Source: Chloroflexota bacterium
GTDB lineage: Bacteria > Chloroflexota > Dehalococcoidia > Lucifugimonadales > Lucifugimonadaceae
DNA: 6,597 nucleotides
Direction: 5' to 3'
Assembly: GCA_009837685.1 (NCBI GenBank)
Contig: VXTA01000021.1
Coordinates: 1 to 6,597, forward strand
A program made the translations under genes and the position numbers. A model generated the notes under the pieces. The model had not been told where the DNA came from. It saw only the letters and a list, made by a program, of their open reading frames with translations, and searched no databases. How positions within the stretch are numbered: position 1 is the stretch's first letter; each line of letters opens with the position of its first letter. Shown here piece after piece: positions 1-5,942 of this stretch.

Positions 1-2009
1 CCCAGACTCATCCGCCCATGTAGCAATCCGACGTTCAAATCCGGGAACTCATTGCACCTCAACCGCTCGTACTCCTCAACCGCCGACGCACCCCCAACAT
101 TCTCCGACGGATCAATCAACGGACAAACTACAAACGCCTGCCGTCCCGCACTGACCTCGTTCCGAATCGTCCCATAGGCCTCCGCAACCTCGAACGGCGT
201 CTGTGCCCAGCGAGTTGCAATATCTTTCCGCCCATATGGCATTACTCGCAACGTCGAAAGCTCCATCTCCCCGTACATCGTCATGTGCAAGGTGCGCGGA
301 ATCGGAGTTGCGGACATAGCCAGCAGATGCGGACGTGGCGATCTATTCGTCAGAACCGCGCGCTGCTCCGTTCCGAACCTCTGCTGCTCATCCACCACTA
401 CCAGCGCTAGATTCTCGAAATCCACTCCTTCCGACAGTAACGCATGAGTACCCACGACCAAATCCACCTCTCCATCTGCACACATCTCATGCATCGTCCG
501 CTTCTCGCGGGACGTCAAACTGCCCGTCAGCAATCCGACCCGCAGATTCCGATCGCGACTCTCAACTCGATGCAACGATGACTCGTAAACCGGTCCATGG
601 ACACTCAGAGCATACTGACACCTCAACTGCTCCAACATCCCAATAAAATGCTGCTCCGCCAACACCTCAGTCGGTGCCATCATCGCCGACTGCATTCCAT
701 TCGCACCGGAAGCCGACAGCATCGCCACGATTGCAACCACCGTCTTCCCGCTGCCGACCTCGCCCTGCAACAAACGAGCCATCGGATACCCGGAACCGAT
801 GTCCGACAAGATCGTCTCCACGCTTTCACGCTGATCCGAAGTCAACTCGAACCCCAACGACGACACGAACTCCCCTACCAACTCAGAGTCAGGAGCAAGC
901 TGCACTGCTGAAACCGAGCTCCGCCACCGCGTTCGTCTACGAATGGCCGCGATCTGGTTGTAAAGAAATTCGTCGAACGCCAACCGTCTAATTGCAGCCC
1001 AAGGCTGCCGATCAGACAAGGGCCGGTGCATCACCTCGATCGCGTCCGACAGCTTCATCAACTGGTGCTCATCAAGAACATCATCCGACAACGGCTCTTC
1101 AATGAACCGCAATCCCTTGTCCAAACACTGCATGACACCGTTGCGAACCGTCCGCTGATTCAAACCCGCGCTCAACGGATAGACTGGCACCAACGCGCCC
1201 GCGTGAACAAACCCTCGCTCGTTATTGCGCCCACCCCGCGTCACATCGTCATACTCCGGGTTCTCCATCGTAGGACGGCCTTGATACTCGCTAACCTTGC
1301 CGCTCACCACGATCCGATCTCCGCTCTGCCAGCGCGTAGCCATGTACGGCATGTTGAAGAACGTAATCGACAAGAATCCAGTTCCGTCCCTTATCCGAAC
1401 TCGTGCATAGCCGTTCCCTCCACCAAACCGATTAACATCTGCGCCAACAACATCCCCCACAACCGTCGCCTCCTCGCCCGCTACCAGTTCGTTGATGTTC
1501 GACTGCTGCGTATAGTCGATCATCCGCAGAGGAAAATGCCACAAAACATCGCGCAATGTTCGCAATCCCAACGTCTCAAAGGTCTGCCTTGCTGACCGGT
1601 GCAAAAACCGCAACGAAGCAATCGGAGCATCCAACCCAGTATTAGACTTCGGTGGCGAAGCAGACCGCCGCGGTCGCTCCACATCTTTCGCAGGCTCAGA
1701 CACTTGAGCTTTATCGGCAGATTTCGCCTCCACGACAACCGGTCCAGCCTTGGGTTGAACCCCCGTCCCATGCAACCGCCGATAAGCCGCCGCAGCCCAA
1801 GACCGCCTCTCCACAGGCGACATCACCGCATACCTCCGCCCATCCATCGGAGCCAATCCCCGTATCATCGCCTCAACCCGGTCCAGATTCGGCCACATCG
1901 AATCCAACCCACCACCAATCACCGCACTATTGTCAAAGCCATTCTTGGCCTCAACCTTAAGCACATTCACCAGAAGCTCAGTCTGGCGCTCAACAACCGA
2001 ATCAGTCAT
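1..2009 (-). CDS. recG: ATP-dependent DNA helicase RecG (3' end beyond window)
   Basis: RecG is a superfamily 2 DNA translocase that reverses stalled replication forks and branch-migrates Holliday junctions and R-loops in the cytoplasm. I translated the minus strand from 2009 to the left edge: 669 codons with no internal stop. Residues 1-85 form a helical N-terminal extension and 86-124 a Lys/Pro/Ser-rich linker. The wedge/OB domain follows, roughly 130-290, and includes the stretch GALVPVYPLSAGLNQRT. Helicase motifs are Walker A GEVGSGKT (416-423), PTEVLAEQH (446-454), TGS (495-497), GTHAL (520-524), the DExQ box DEQQRFG (540-546), SATPIPRT (566-573) and GLLHGRM (661-667). About 100-150 C-terminal residues are off the window. 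An in-frame TGA at 2013-2015 just upstream makes ATG 2009 the earliest possible start. Its ribosome binding site is weak: GGAG lies 18 nt away. The DExQ box has Gln where I expect His (DEQH). The coding strand is strongly G-rich and C-poor. Confidence 0.97.
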   Translation of the reverse strand, partial: MTDSVVERQTELLVNVLKVEAKNGFDNSAVIGGGLDSMWPNLDRVEAMIRGLAPMDGRRYAVMSPVERRSWAAAAYRRLHGTGVQPKAGPVVVEAKSADKAQVSEPAKDVERPRRSASPPKSNTGLDAPIASLRFLHRSARQTFETLGLRTLRDVLWHFPLRMIDYTQQSNINELVAGEEATVVGDVVGADVNRFGGGNGYARVRIRDGTGFLSITFFNMPYMATRWQSGDRIVVSGKVSEYQGRPTMENPEYDDVTRGGRNNERGFVHAGALVPVYPLSAGLNQRTVRNGVMQCLDKGLRFIEEPLSDDVLDEHQLMKLSDAIEVMHRPLSDRQPWAAIRRLAFDEFLYNQIAAIRRRTRWRSSVSAVQLAPDSELVGEFVSSLGFELTSDQRESVETILSDIGSGYPMARLLQGEVGSGKTVVAIVAMLSASGANGMQSAMMAPTEVLAEQHFIGMLEQLRCQYALSVHGPVYESSLHRVESRDRNLRVGLLTGSLTSREKRTMHEMCADGEVDLVVGTHALLSEGVDFENLALVVVDEQQRFGTEQRAVLTNRSPRPHLLAMSATPIPRTLHMTMYGEMELSTLRVMPYGRKDIATRWAQTPFEVAEAYGTIRNEVSAGRQAFVVCPLIDPSENVGGASAVEEYERLRCNEFPDLNVGLLHGRMSL

Positions 2010-2041
2010 CCATCAAATTCAACGAATCTCCAACAACGACG

Positions 2042-2050
2042 TAAACAACC
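2042..2050 (+). repeat. 9-bp direct repeat, left copy (TAAACAACC)
   Basis: The sequence TAAACAACC occurs here, 33 bp upstream of the recG start codon, and again at 4877-4885, 55 bp past the degV stop codon. The two copies bracket the marR-exporter cassette in direct orientation. The identity is read directly; any role as an insertion scar is a guess, because both sites lie in A/C-rich sequence where short matches are common. Confidence 0.35.
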
Positions 2051-2088
2051 TTAAGCCAAAGGCCGACATATATCTGCGTTAAGCGTAG

Positions 2089-2109
2089 AGGAGAGGAATT
2101 CTCTCTCCT
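2089..2109. repeat. Small inverted repeat / hairpin
   Basis: The arms AGGAGAG and CTCTCCT are perfectly complementary over 7 bp around a 7-nt loop that contains most of a GAATTC site. No run of T follows on either strand, so it is a poor intrinsic terminator. It could be a minor transcript-end structure, a protein site, or chance. Confidence 0.35.
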
Positions 2110-2247
2110 TGATTGGGGACCTAGTCGGCGTGAGGTCACTGGCGCGGATGAAGGTGCAGGGAACGCCCAAAAACTACATCCTGAACTTCCCACTAATCAA
2201 AACAATTGACGTTCGCCCTAAAAACAAACCAACTGCCAACGCTGATT

Positions 2248-3012
2248 TCATGCCGTGGCGCGCCGATAGATCCAGGTAGCGGCAGAGACCAAGACCATCG
2301 TTGCTGCCGCCAATACCCAGAAACCTGGGAGTATCGAATCCCACACCCATCCGTCGATGATGATCGTCCGCACTGACACAAGTACATAGTTGACAGGGTT
2401 CACGGTCACCGCCCACTTGAACCAACCGGTCAAAAACTCCTGTGGCATCAATCCGGTCGTGAGAAACGCCAGCGGCATAAACATAAGGAAACTGCTTTGA
2501 GTGGCCTCGACGTTCTTGGTCTTCAGTGCGATGATCAGACCGATACAGGCGGTAGCGACCCCGAAAATGGACATAAAAACTATCACTACCAAAACACCCA
2601 AAATACCGCCCTCGAAGCGAACACCGAAGGCGGTGGCAAGTGCCACGATGACGAATACCTGAACCATTGTCCGCGTGCCCGATACCAGTAGAGCACCCAA
2701 GAGCATCGAAAATCGGTTGACCGGTGCAAGTAGCAACTTATCGAAGTACCCGGTCAGCATATCTGTAAGCATGGTGAAGGCGGAATCGGCGCCGTTCATA
2801 ACCACCGCCAATACGATGATCATGCCAGTGATGTATGCCTCGTAGCTTTCCGAAGGAAATCCCGGGATATTGGTCATACCGCTCAAAGGAGCCCCGAAGA
2901 ACAAGAACATGAACACGGACGGGACCAGCGTCGAGATGATGACTCCCGGTTGACCCAACCGGGCCTTCAGGTTGCGCATGTAGATGAAGTAGGTCTCTCG
3001 GGCGATGTGCAT
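2248..3012 (-). CDS. DrrB-type ABC-2 transporter permease
   Basis: This 254-residue protein is the membrane half of an ABC-2 exporter, which would move a drug-like or lipid-like compound out of the cell using the ATPase encoded just upstream. Six hydrophobic segments are visible at about 24-42, 59-79, 104-129, 136-162, 170-188 and 228-249. A short helix with Arg5, Arg13, Lys16 and Arg18 precedes the first, as expected for a cytoplasmic N-terminus. The stretch TGYFDKLLLAPVNR (87-100) resembles the ATPase-coupling loop. The stretch from PLAFLTTGLMP through NPVNYVLVSVR (180-215) is the usual ABC-2 (DrrB/NodJ-like) signature. Length is normal for DrrB. ATG 3012 has an excellent ribosome binding site that contains the upstream gene's stop codon, so translation is probably coupled. 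The substrate cannot be read from sequence. Confidence 0.94.
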   Translation of the reverse strand: MHIARETYFIYMRNLKARLGQPGVIISTLVPSVFMFLFFGAPLSGMTNIPGFPSESYEAYITGMIIVLAVVMNGADSAFTMLTDMLTGYFDKLLLAPVNRFSMLLGALLVSGTRTMVQVFVIVALATAFGVRFEGGILGVLVVIVFMSIFGVATACIGLIIALKTKNVEATQSSFLMFMPLAFLTTGLMPQEFLTGWFKWAVTVNPVNYVLVSVRTIIIDGWVWDSILPGFWVLAAATMVLVSAATWIYRRATA

Positions 3013-3017
3013 TGGGG

Positions 3018-4037
3018 TTACCTCCTGGTCAAGCCCACACCGGGGCCAAGCGTTGTGCGCGTATGGTCACTAGACGCTGCTTCAGTCCGAATCGCGCGAC
3101 CTGTGTACTTGAGGAATACATCGTCAAGGGTTGGACTGGAGATCGAAAGACTGGCGACTGGAACCTGGTGTTCGTTTAACAGGCCGACAAGGTCCGGGAC
3201 AGCGGCGCTGCCGTTCTTCACGGTGATCGCGATGCCGCCAACGACTTTGTTAACCGCGTCAACATAGTGTCGTTCGCGCACGAGACCCTCAGCCCGACCG
3301 CTAAGCTCATCGCCGGTGCCGTTGATAGCAATCTGCACGACGTCACCACCAACCTCGGATTTGAGCGACTCGGGCGAGCCGTTGGCGACGATCTCGCCGT
3401 GGTCGATGATCGAAATGTTGCGGCAAAGACGATCGGCCTCCTCCATGTGCTGAGTTGTCATTAGGATCGTCACCCCCTTCGCGTTTAAGTCGTCAAGGTG
3501 CTCCCACATCGCGACGCGGCTTTGGGGGTCTAACCCCACAGTTGGCTCGTCTAGGAAGAGGAGATCCGGACTGTGCATAAGGGCCCCCGCAATATCGATG
3601 CGACGACGCATACCGCCAGAATAGGTACCGACACGTTGGTCGGCAACGTGCGACAGTCCAACCATCTCTAGCAACTCCTCGGTCCTACTCCGCGCCTCGC
3701 GTCGGGTAAGCCCATACAGCACGCCCTGCAGCTGGAGAAAGTCCCTACCTCTCGCTAGGTCGTCGATCCCGATCTCCTGCATTGCGAAGCCGATGCTTGA
3801 GCGCACTGCCTTGGAGTCGGTGTCGACGTCGTAACCGGCAACAACCACGGTCCCCGATGTCTTCTTGACCAGCGTGGCGAGTATCTTCATCGTGGTTGTC
3901 TTACCAGCACCATTGGGTCCCAAAAAACCAAAGAACTCAGTCCTCGGCACATCGAAGTTGATGCCGGAAACGGCACGCGTGCCTCCCGGATATACCTTCA
4001 TGAGTTCGCGGACCTCGACCATGTTTTGGTGAGGCAT
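3018..4037 (-). CDS. DrrA-type ABC transporter ATP-binding protein
   Basis: This 339-residue protein is the cytoplasmic ATPase of the exporter and would work as a dimer on two permease subunits. All nucleotide-binding motifs are intact: Walker A GPNGAGKT (40-47), Q-loop Gln87, signature YSGGM (139-143), Walker B LLFLDE (159-164), D-loop GLD (168-170) and switch His197. The C-terminal 120 residues form the DrrA-type accessory domain ending in PTLDDVFLKYTGRAIR, which in DrrA-like exporters helps bind the partner permease. A basic tail of about 25 residues follows. ATG 4037 is preferred over the internal ATG at codon 6 because a strong ribosome binding site lies at the right distance. The gene ends 5 nt before the permease start. 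A 182-bp gap separates it from marR on the same strand, so it may have its own promoter, though I could not identify one. Confidence 0.96.
   Translation of the reverse strand: MPHQNMVEVRELMKVYPGGTRAVSGINFDVPRTEFFGFLGPNGAGKTTTMKILATLVKKTSGTVVVAGYDVDTDSKAVRSSIGFAMQEIGIDDLARGRDFLQLQGVLYGLTRREARSRTEELLEMVGLSHVADQRVGTYSGGMRRRIDIAGALMHSPDLLFLDEPTVGLDPQSRVAMWEHLDDLNAKGVTILMTTQHMEEADRLCRNISIIDHGEIVANGSPESLKSEVGGDVVQIAINGTGDELSGRAEGLVRERHYVDAVNKVVGGIAITVKNGSAAVPDLVGLLNEHQVPVASLSISSPTLDDVFLKYTGRAIRTEAASSDHTRTTLGPGVGLTRR
3020..3026 (-). promoter_or_regulatory. Ribosome binding site of the permease overlapping the ATPase stop codon
   Basis: AGGAGGT on the minus strand lies 7 nt before the permease ATG. 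Its last GT continues into AA so that the ATPase TAA stop (3020-3018) overlaps the final T. A ribosome ending the ATPase sits directly on this site, which favours coupled, near-equal synthesis of the two subunits. Confidence 0.85.
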
Positions 4038-4040
4038 TTG

Positions 4041-4049
4041 TCACCTCCC
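4041..4049 (-). promoter_or_regulatory. Ribosome binding site of the ABC ATPase gene
   Basis: The minus strand reads GGGAGGTGA three bases before ATG 4037. This is a near-perfect anti-16S match and selects this start over the ATG five codons later. Confidence 0.8.
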
Positions 4050-4152
4050 TTTCAGAACTTGACAGAGTAGCAGCAGGGGGGTACGCTAACGCGAGGTAGG
4101 CGCAAACGAAACTCCTCATGCCAAAGGGTGTTAGTACGCGCTTTTGCCTAGT

Positions 4153-4180
4153 AAGGCTCGGCCCCCCAAGGTCGAGCTTT
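4153..4180. repeat. Imperfect inverted repeat between marR and the ATPase gene
   Basis: The arms AAGGCTCGGCC and GGTCGAGCTTT flank the loop CCCCAA. On the plus strand they pair over 11 bp with two G-T wobbles. In minus-strand RNA, the sense of the operon, the two wobble positions become A-C mismatches, leaving nine pairs. No U-tract follows. It could be a partial terminator, attenuator or RNA-processing element that lowers exporter expression relative to marR, or have no function. Confidence 0.35.
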
Positions 4181-4219
4181 ACGCTTCCTCAAATATCATT
4201 TCGCTGGTTCATTTCGCCC

Positions 4220-4684
4220 TCATAGTCTCGTAGTCTCGTACGCGGCCGTGTTCGCGAGCATCCTCTTGATGGTATTCACGAACCTTTCACGTTCTTCTGT
4301 GTCGATGCCTCTCACGAGCATTGCGTTGTTTGCCCAAACGTGCTCCTCGAGCTCACCCAGCAAGTCTCTCCCCTCCTCAGACACGCTCAGCTTTGCCGAA
4401 CGTCTGTCACGTTCCAAAGGCTGACGTTCTAACAAGCCCTTCTGCACGAGACTCTGCACGTTCCGACTTACTGCGGCAGGATCTATCGGCATTGCTCTGG
4501 CTATCCCGCTGACCGTGTCCGCGGCTCCCCTGGTACACATCATCAGAATCGCGAACTGGTGTGGAGTTACGCCATACGGTGCGAACCGACCAGTCAGACT
4601 TCGCATGGCAGCCATCGCAAGGCTGTTCATCCAGTAGCACAGGTCGTCTTGTTGAAGCGCGCAGCTTGTCGAGTCACCCTCCAT
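4220..4684 (-). CDS. MarR-family winged helix-turn-helix transcriptional regulator
   Basis: This 154-residue protein is a MarR-type DNA-binding dimer, probably repressing its own gene and the exporter genes just downstream. The N-terminal dimer helix is followed by GVTPHQFAIL (38-47), helix-turn-helix segments at about 57-84 with recognition helix PAAVSRNVQSLVQKGLL (69-85), and the wing RDRRSAKLSVSEEG (92-105) with the family's D-x-R pattern. The long C-terminal helices complete the dimer interface. It has three cysteines (8, 16, 50). Cys16 in DDLCYWM falls where OhrR-type members carry their peroxide-sensing Cys, so redox control is possible but unproven. ATG 4684 has almost no ribosome binding site, and the candidate promoter would start RNA within a few bases of it, so the mRNA may be leaderless. 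TAGTCTCG is tandemly duplicated at 4223-4238, giving the last codons and stop. Confidence 0.94.
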   Translation of the reverse strand: MEGDSTSCALQQDDLCYWMNSLAMAAMRSLTGRFAPYGVTPHQFAILMMCTRGAADTVSGIARAMPIDPAAVSRNVQSLVQKGLLERQPLERDRRSAKLSVSEEGRDLLGELEEHVWANNAMLVRGIDTEERERFVNTIKRMLANTAAYETTRL

Positions 4685-4692
4685 ACTCAGAG

Positions 4693-4721
4693 AGCTTATG
4701 TCACATAAAGATGTTTGTCAA
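4693..4721 (-). promoter_or_regulatory. Candidate promoter of the marR-exporter operon
   Basis: The minus strand has a perfect -35 hexamer TTGACA at 4721-4716. A 17-nt spacer leads to TAAGCT at 4698-4693, a weak -10 matching 3 of 6 consensus bases. RNA would begin at about 4688-4684, practically at the marR start codon. The -35 and spacing are good and the -10 is poor, so this is a reasonable but unproven call. Confidence 0.35.
4696..4708. promoter_or_regulatory. 13-bp palindrome, possible autoregulatory operator
   Basis: TTATGTCACATAA is a perfect inverted repeat (TTATGT, central C, ACATAA) 11 bp upstream of the marR start codon, overlapping the candidate -10. The octamer TATGTCAC within it is repeated at 4730-4737, exactly 33 bp away, about three helical turns. 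Position and symmetry suit repression by a dimeric regulator such as the MarR protein encoded here. Confidence 0.45.
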
Positions 4722-4791
4722 GTCATCTATATGTCACTGTTTTACAACGCAATGACTTTCACTGTTATCCCTGCCTCTGCCCTTATCCCTT

Positions 4792-4823
4792 CTTGTCAAT
4801 AGACAAGCTTGTCAACAGACAAG
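4792..4823. promoter_or_regulatory. Two abutting 16-bp palindromes, likely tandem operator
   Basis: CTTGTCAATAGACAAG (4792-4807) is followed without a gap by CTTGTCAACAGACAAG (4808-4823). Each has 6-bp perfect arms, CTTGTC and GACAAG, around 4 nt, and the units differ at one base. TTGTC-n4-GACAA symmetry and unit length fit a site for a winged-helix dimer. The pair lies about 110-140 bp upstream of marR and past the degV stop. A related TTGTCAAG lies at 4715-4722 over the candidate -35. No U-tract follows on the minus strand, so it is not an intrinsic terminator of degV. Confidence 0.6.
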
Positions 4824-4876
4824 TCGAGAGCGGGGTCCAGTTAATCGTTACCGTAGCTGAGAAGGGAGCGATATCC

Positions 4877-4885
4877 TAAACAACC
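4877..4885 (+). repeat. 9-bp direct repeat, right copy (TAAACAACC)
   Basis: This exact copy of the sequence at 2042-2050 lies between the degV stop and the regulatory region of the marR-exporter operon. Removing one copy and everything between would leave degV and recG in one direction with a gap of about 97 bp, a plausible operon spacing. The match is short and may be accidental. Confidence 0.35.
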
Positions 4886-4940
4886 CAACACCAAAACGCG
4901 CGCTACACGAGTCTCCGCCAAACAACACAAGTATCGCCTC

Positions 4941-5792
4941 CTACCAAGAAACCGCCAATCCAATCGTTCCGTTGCCCAAATGGGACCCGATTGCTGGACC
5001 TATCGTCGCCCGCAAACTTCTACCGCCGGGTTTCACCGAGCTTTGCAGATCGGTGAGAACATCCTCCGCCTCGTCTCGCGATGATTGATCGGTATGCAAC
5101 ACCGCCAAATTCGTAAGTGGCGCGTGATCTTCGACGACCCTGGAGATCAATGCCGCCAGTGCCCGACGGTGAGACCGTGGCTTGGCGATAACTTCTACCT
5201 CGCCATCGACGATCGCCAATACCGGGCGTATCTTAAGAACGCCTGCCACCAATGCCTGCGCTCCCTTAAGCCTGCCGCCTCGCTTGAGGTACTCAAGAGT
5301 GTCAGGAGTACCTGCAAACTGCACCCGCGGAACCATCTCATTCGCTGCCGCCGCCGCGTCTTCAGCGTTACCCCCATCGGCAATGATCTCCTGTGCTGCC
5401 AATGCGATGAAGCCAGTTGCCATCGAAGCGGTTCGAGAGTCGACGTGCTTTATACGCTCGCCTGACGGATCGGCCTGAGCCCCTCCACCAACCGCTGAAG
5501 CATACGTCCCGCTTAGTGCTGACGAGATGTGGATCGATACGATCTCGTCGTGTTCCTTGAGCAACTCGTCGTACACCGCCTTGAAATCCCCTGGCGAGGG
5601 TTGAGACGTAGTAGGAAACACATCCTTGTCACGCGCCAGTCGCGAGTAAAAGTCCTCGGTCGCGATGTCTACTTTGTCCCGAAACTCCTCGTCTCCAAAC
5701 CTCACGAACGCCGGCACAATATTCAAGCCGGCTTCTTCGACCAGATCCGAAGGGATGTCTGTCGTGCTATCCGTTACAACTGCTATGCTCAC
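4941..5792 (-). CDS. DegV family protein (FakB-like fatty-acid-binding protein)
   Basis: DegV/EDD-fold proteins bind one fatty acid; FakB members hand it to the kinase FakA, which makes acyl-phosphate for phospholipid synthesis. This 283-residue protein has the normal length and every family landmark: VTDSTTDIP (6-14), PTTSQPSPGDF (60-70) with the Thr/Ser residues around the carboxylate, SSALSGTY (90-97), DS at 118-119, LEYLKRGGRL (166-175) with the Arg loop, KIRPVL (187-192) and GPAIGSHLGNG (265-275) with the conserved His271. No signal peptide or membrane segment is present, so it is cytosolic. The start is GTG (5792-5790), supported by a good ribosome binding site. No fakA (DAK2-domain) gene lies in the window. 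Fatty-acid binding is inferred from the family; specificity cannot be read. Confidence 0.96.
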   Translation of the reverse strand: MSIAVVTDSTTDIPSDLVEEAGLNIVPAFVRFGDEEFRDKVDIATEDFYSRLARDKDVFPTTSQPSPGDFKAVYDELLKEHDEIVSIHISSALSGTYASAVGGGAQADPSGERIKHVDSRTASMATGFIALAAQEIIADGGNAEDAAAAANEMVPRVQFAGTPDTLEYLKRGGRLKGAQALVAGVLKIRPVLAIVDGEVEVIAKPRSHRRALAALISRVVEDHAPLTNLAVLHTDQSSRDEAEDVLTDLQSSVKPGGRSLRATIGPAIGSHLGNGTIGLAVSW

Positions 5793-5942
5793 GCGTTCAC
5801 TCCTACAACTTCACATGGATGAATCACTCGTATGCCAACAAGTTACATCAATTTGCGATTAAGTATCAATTCGTATCGATGGCGTTTGGATAATGAGTAA
5901 ATCGCCGTCTCATTCGCCAGTGCCCAATCGCTGATCACATGT
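5793..5942. other. Divergent intergenic region between degV and the membrane-protein gene
   Basis: These 150 bp must drive two genes pointing apart. The centre (about 5840-5900) is AT-rich. Reading toward the membrane-protein gene, GATAAT at 5889-5894 resembles a -10 box, but I find no matching -35 at 16-18 bp. On the minus strand, TTGATA and TTGATG motifs are present without a convincing partner. No palindromic operator stands out. Confidence 0.4.
5798..5804 (-). promoter_or_regulatory. Ribosome binding site that fixes the degV GTG start
   Basis: AGGAGTG on the minus strand lies 5 nt before GTG 5792 (7 nt from AGGAG). The protein from this codon begins exactly at the family's usual first beta strand, so the non-ATG start is well supported. 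Confidence 0.75.

Larger units (their letters stand above)
2010..2247. other. Intergenic gap between exporter permease and recG
   Basis: These 238 bp carry no convincing gene. The only minus-strand reading frame (2193-2002) has no family features. The gap contains a 7-bp stem hairpin (2089-2109), a small GTGAGGTCAC inverted repeat near 2130, and one copy of a 9-bp sequence found again upstream of marR. I see no classical hairpin-plus-U-tract terminator after the permease and no clear promoter for recG. recG may therefore have a promoter I cannot recognise, or be read through from upstream. Confidence 0.6.

Noticed and set aside
335..2054. Several plus-strand open frames opposite recG (335-646, 597-911, 674-991, 1026-1595, 1599-2054, 1652-1960) and a minus-strand frame at 1520-1771
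   Set aside because: All overlap the continuous RecG frame, which has every helicase motif. The frames read as low-complexity Arg/His/Pro/Ser proteins, produced by the C-rich complement of a G-rich gene.
2089..2109. Hairpin as the intrinsic terminator of the exporter operon
   Set aside because: It lies about 140 bp past the permease stop, has only a 7-bp A/G-rich stem and no T run on either strand.
2002..2193. Minus-strand 63-codon frame ending in the recG start region
   Set aside because: It has no domain, no ribosome binding site and no plausible composition; its only notable feature is a stop that happens to overlap the first recG codons.
3937..4119. Minus-strand 60-codon frame upstream of and overlapping the ABC ATPase start
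   Set aside because: It is out of frame with the ATPase, overlaps its ribosome binding site and encodes no recognisable motif.
4792..4823. Tandem palindromes as a transcription terminator of degV or the start of a CRISPR-like array
   Set aside because: No U-tract follows in the degV direction, and there are only two units with no spacer between them. An operator explains them better.
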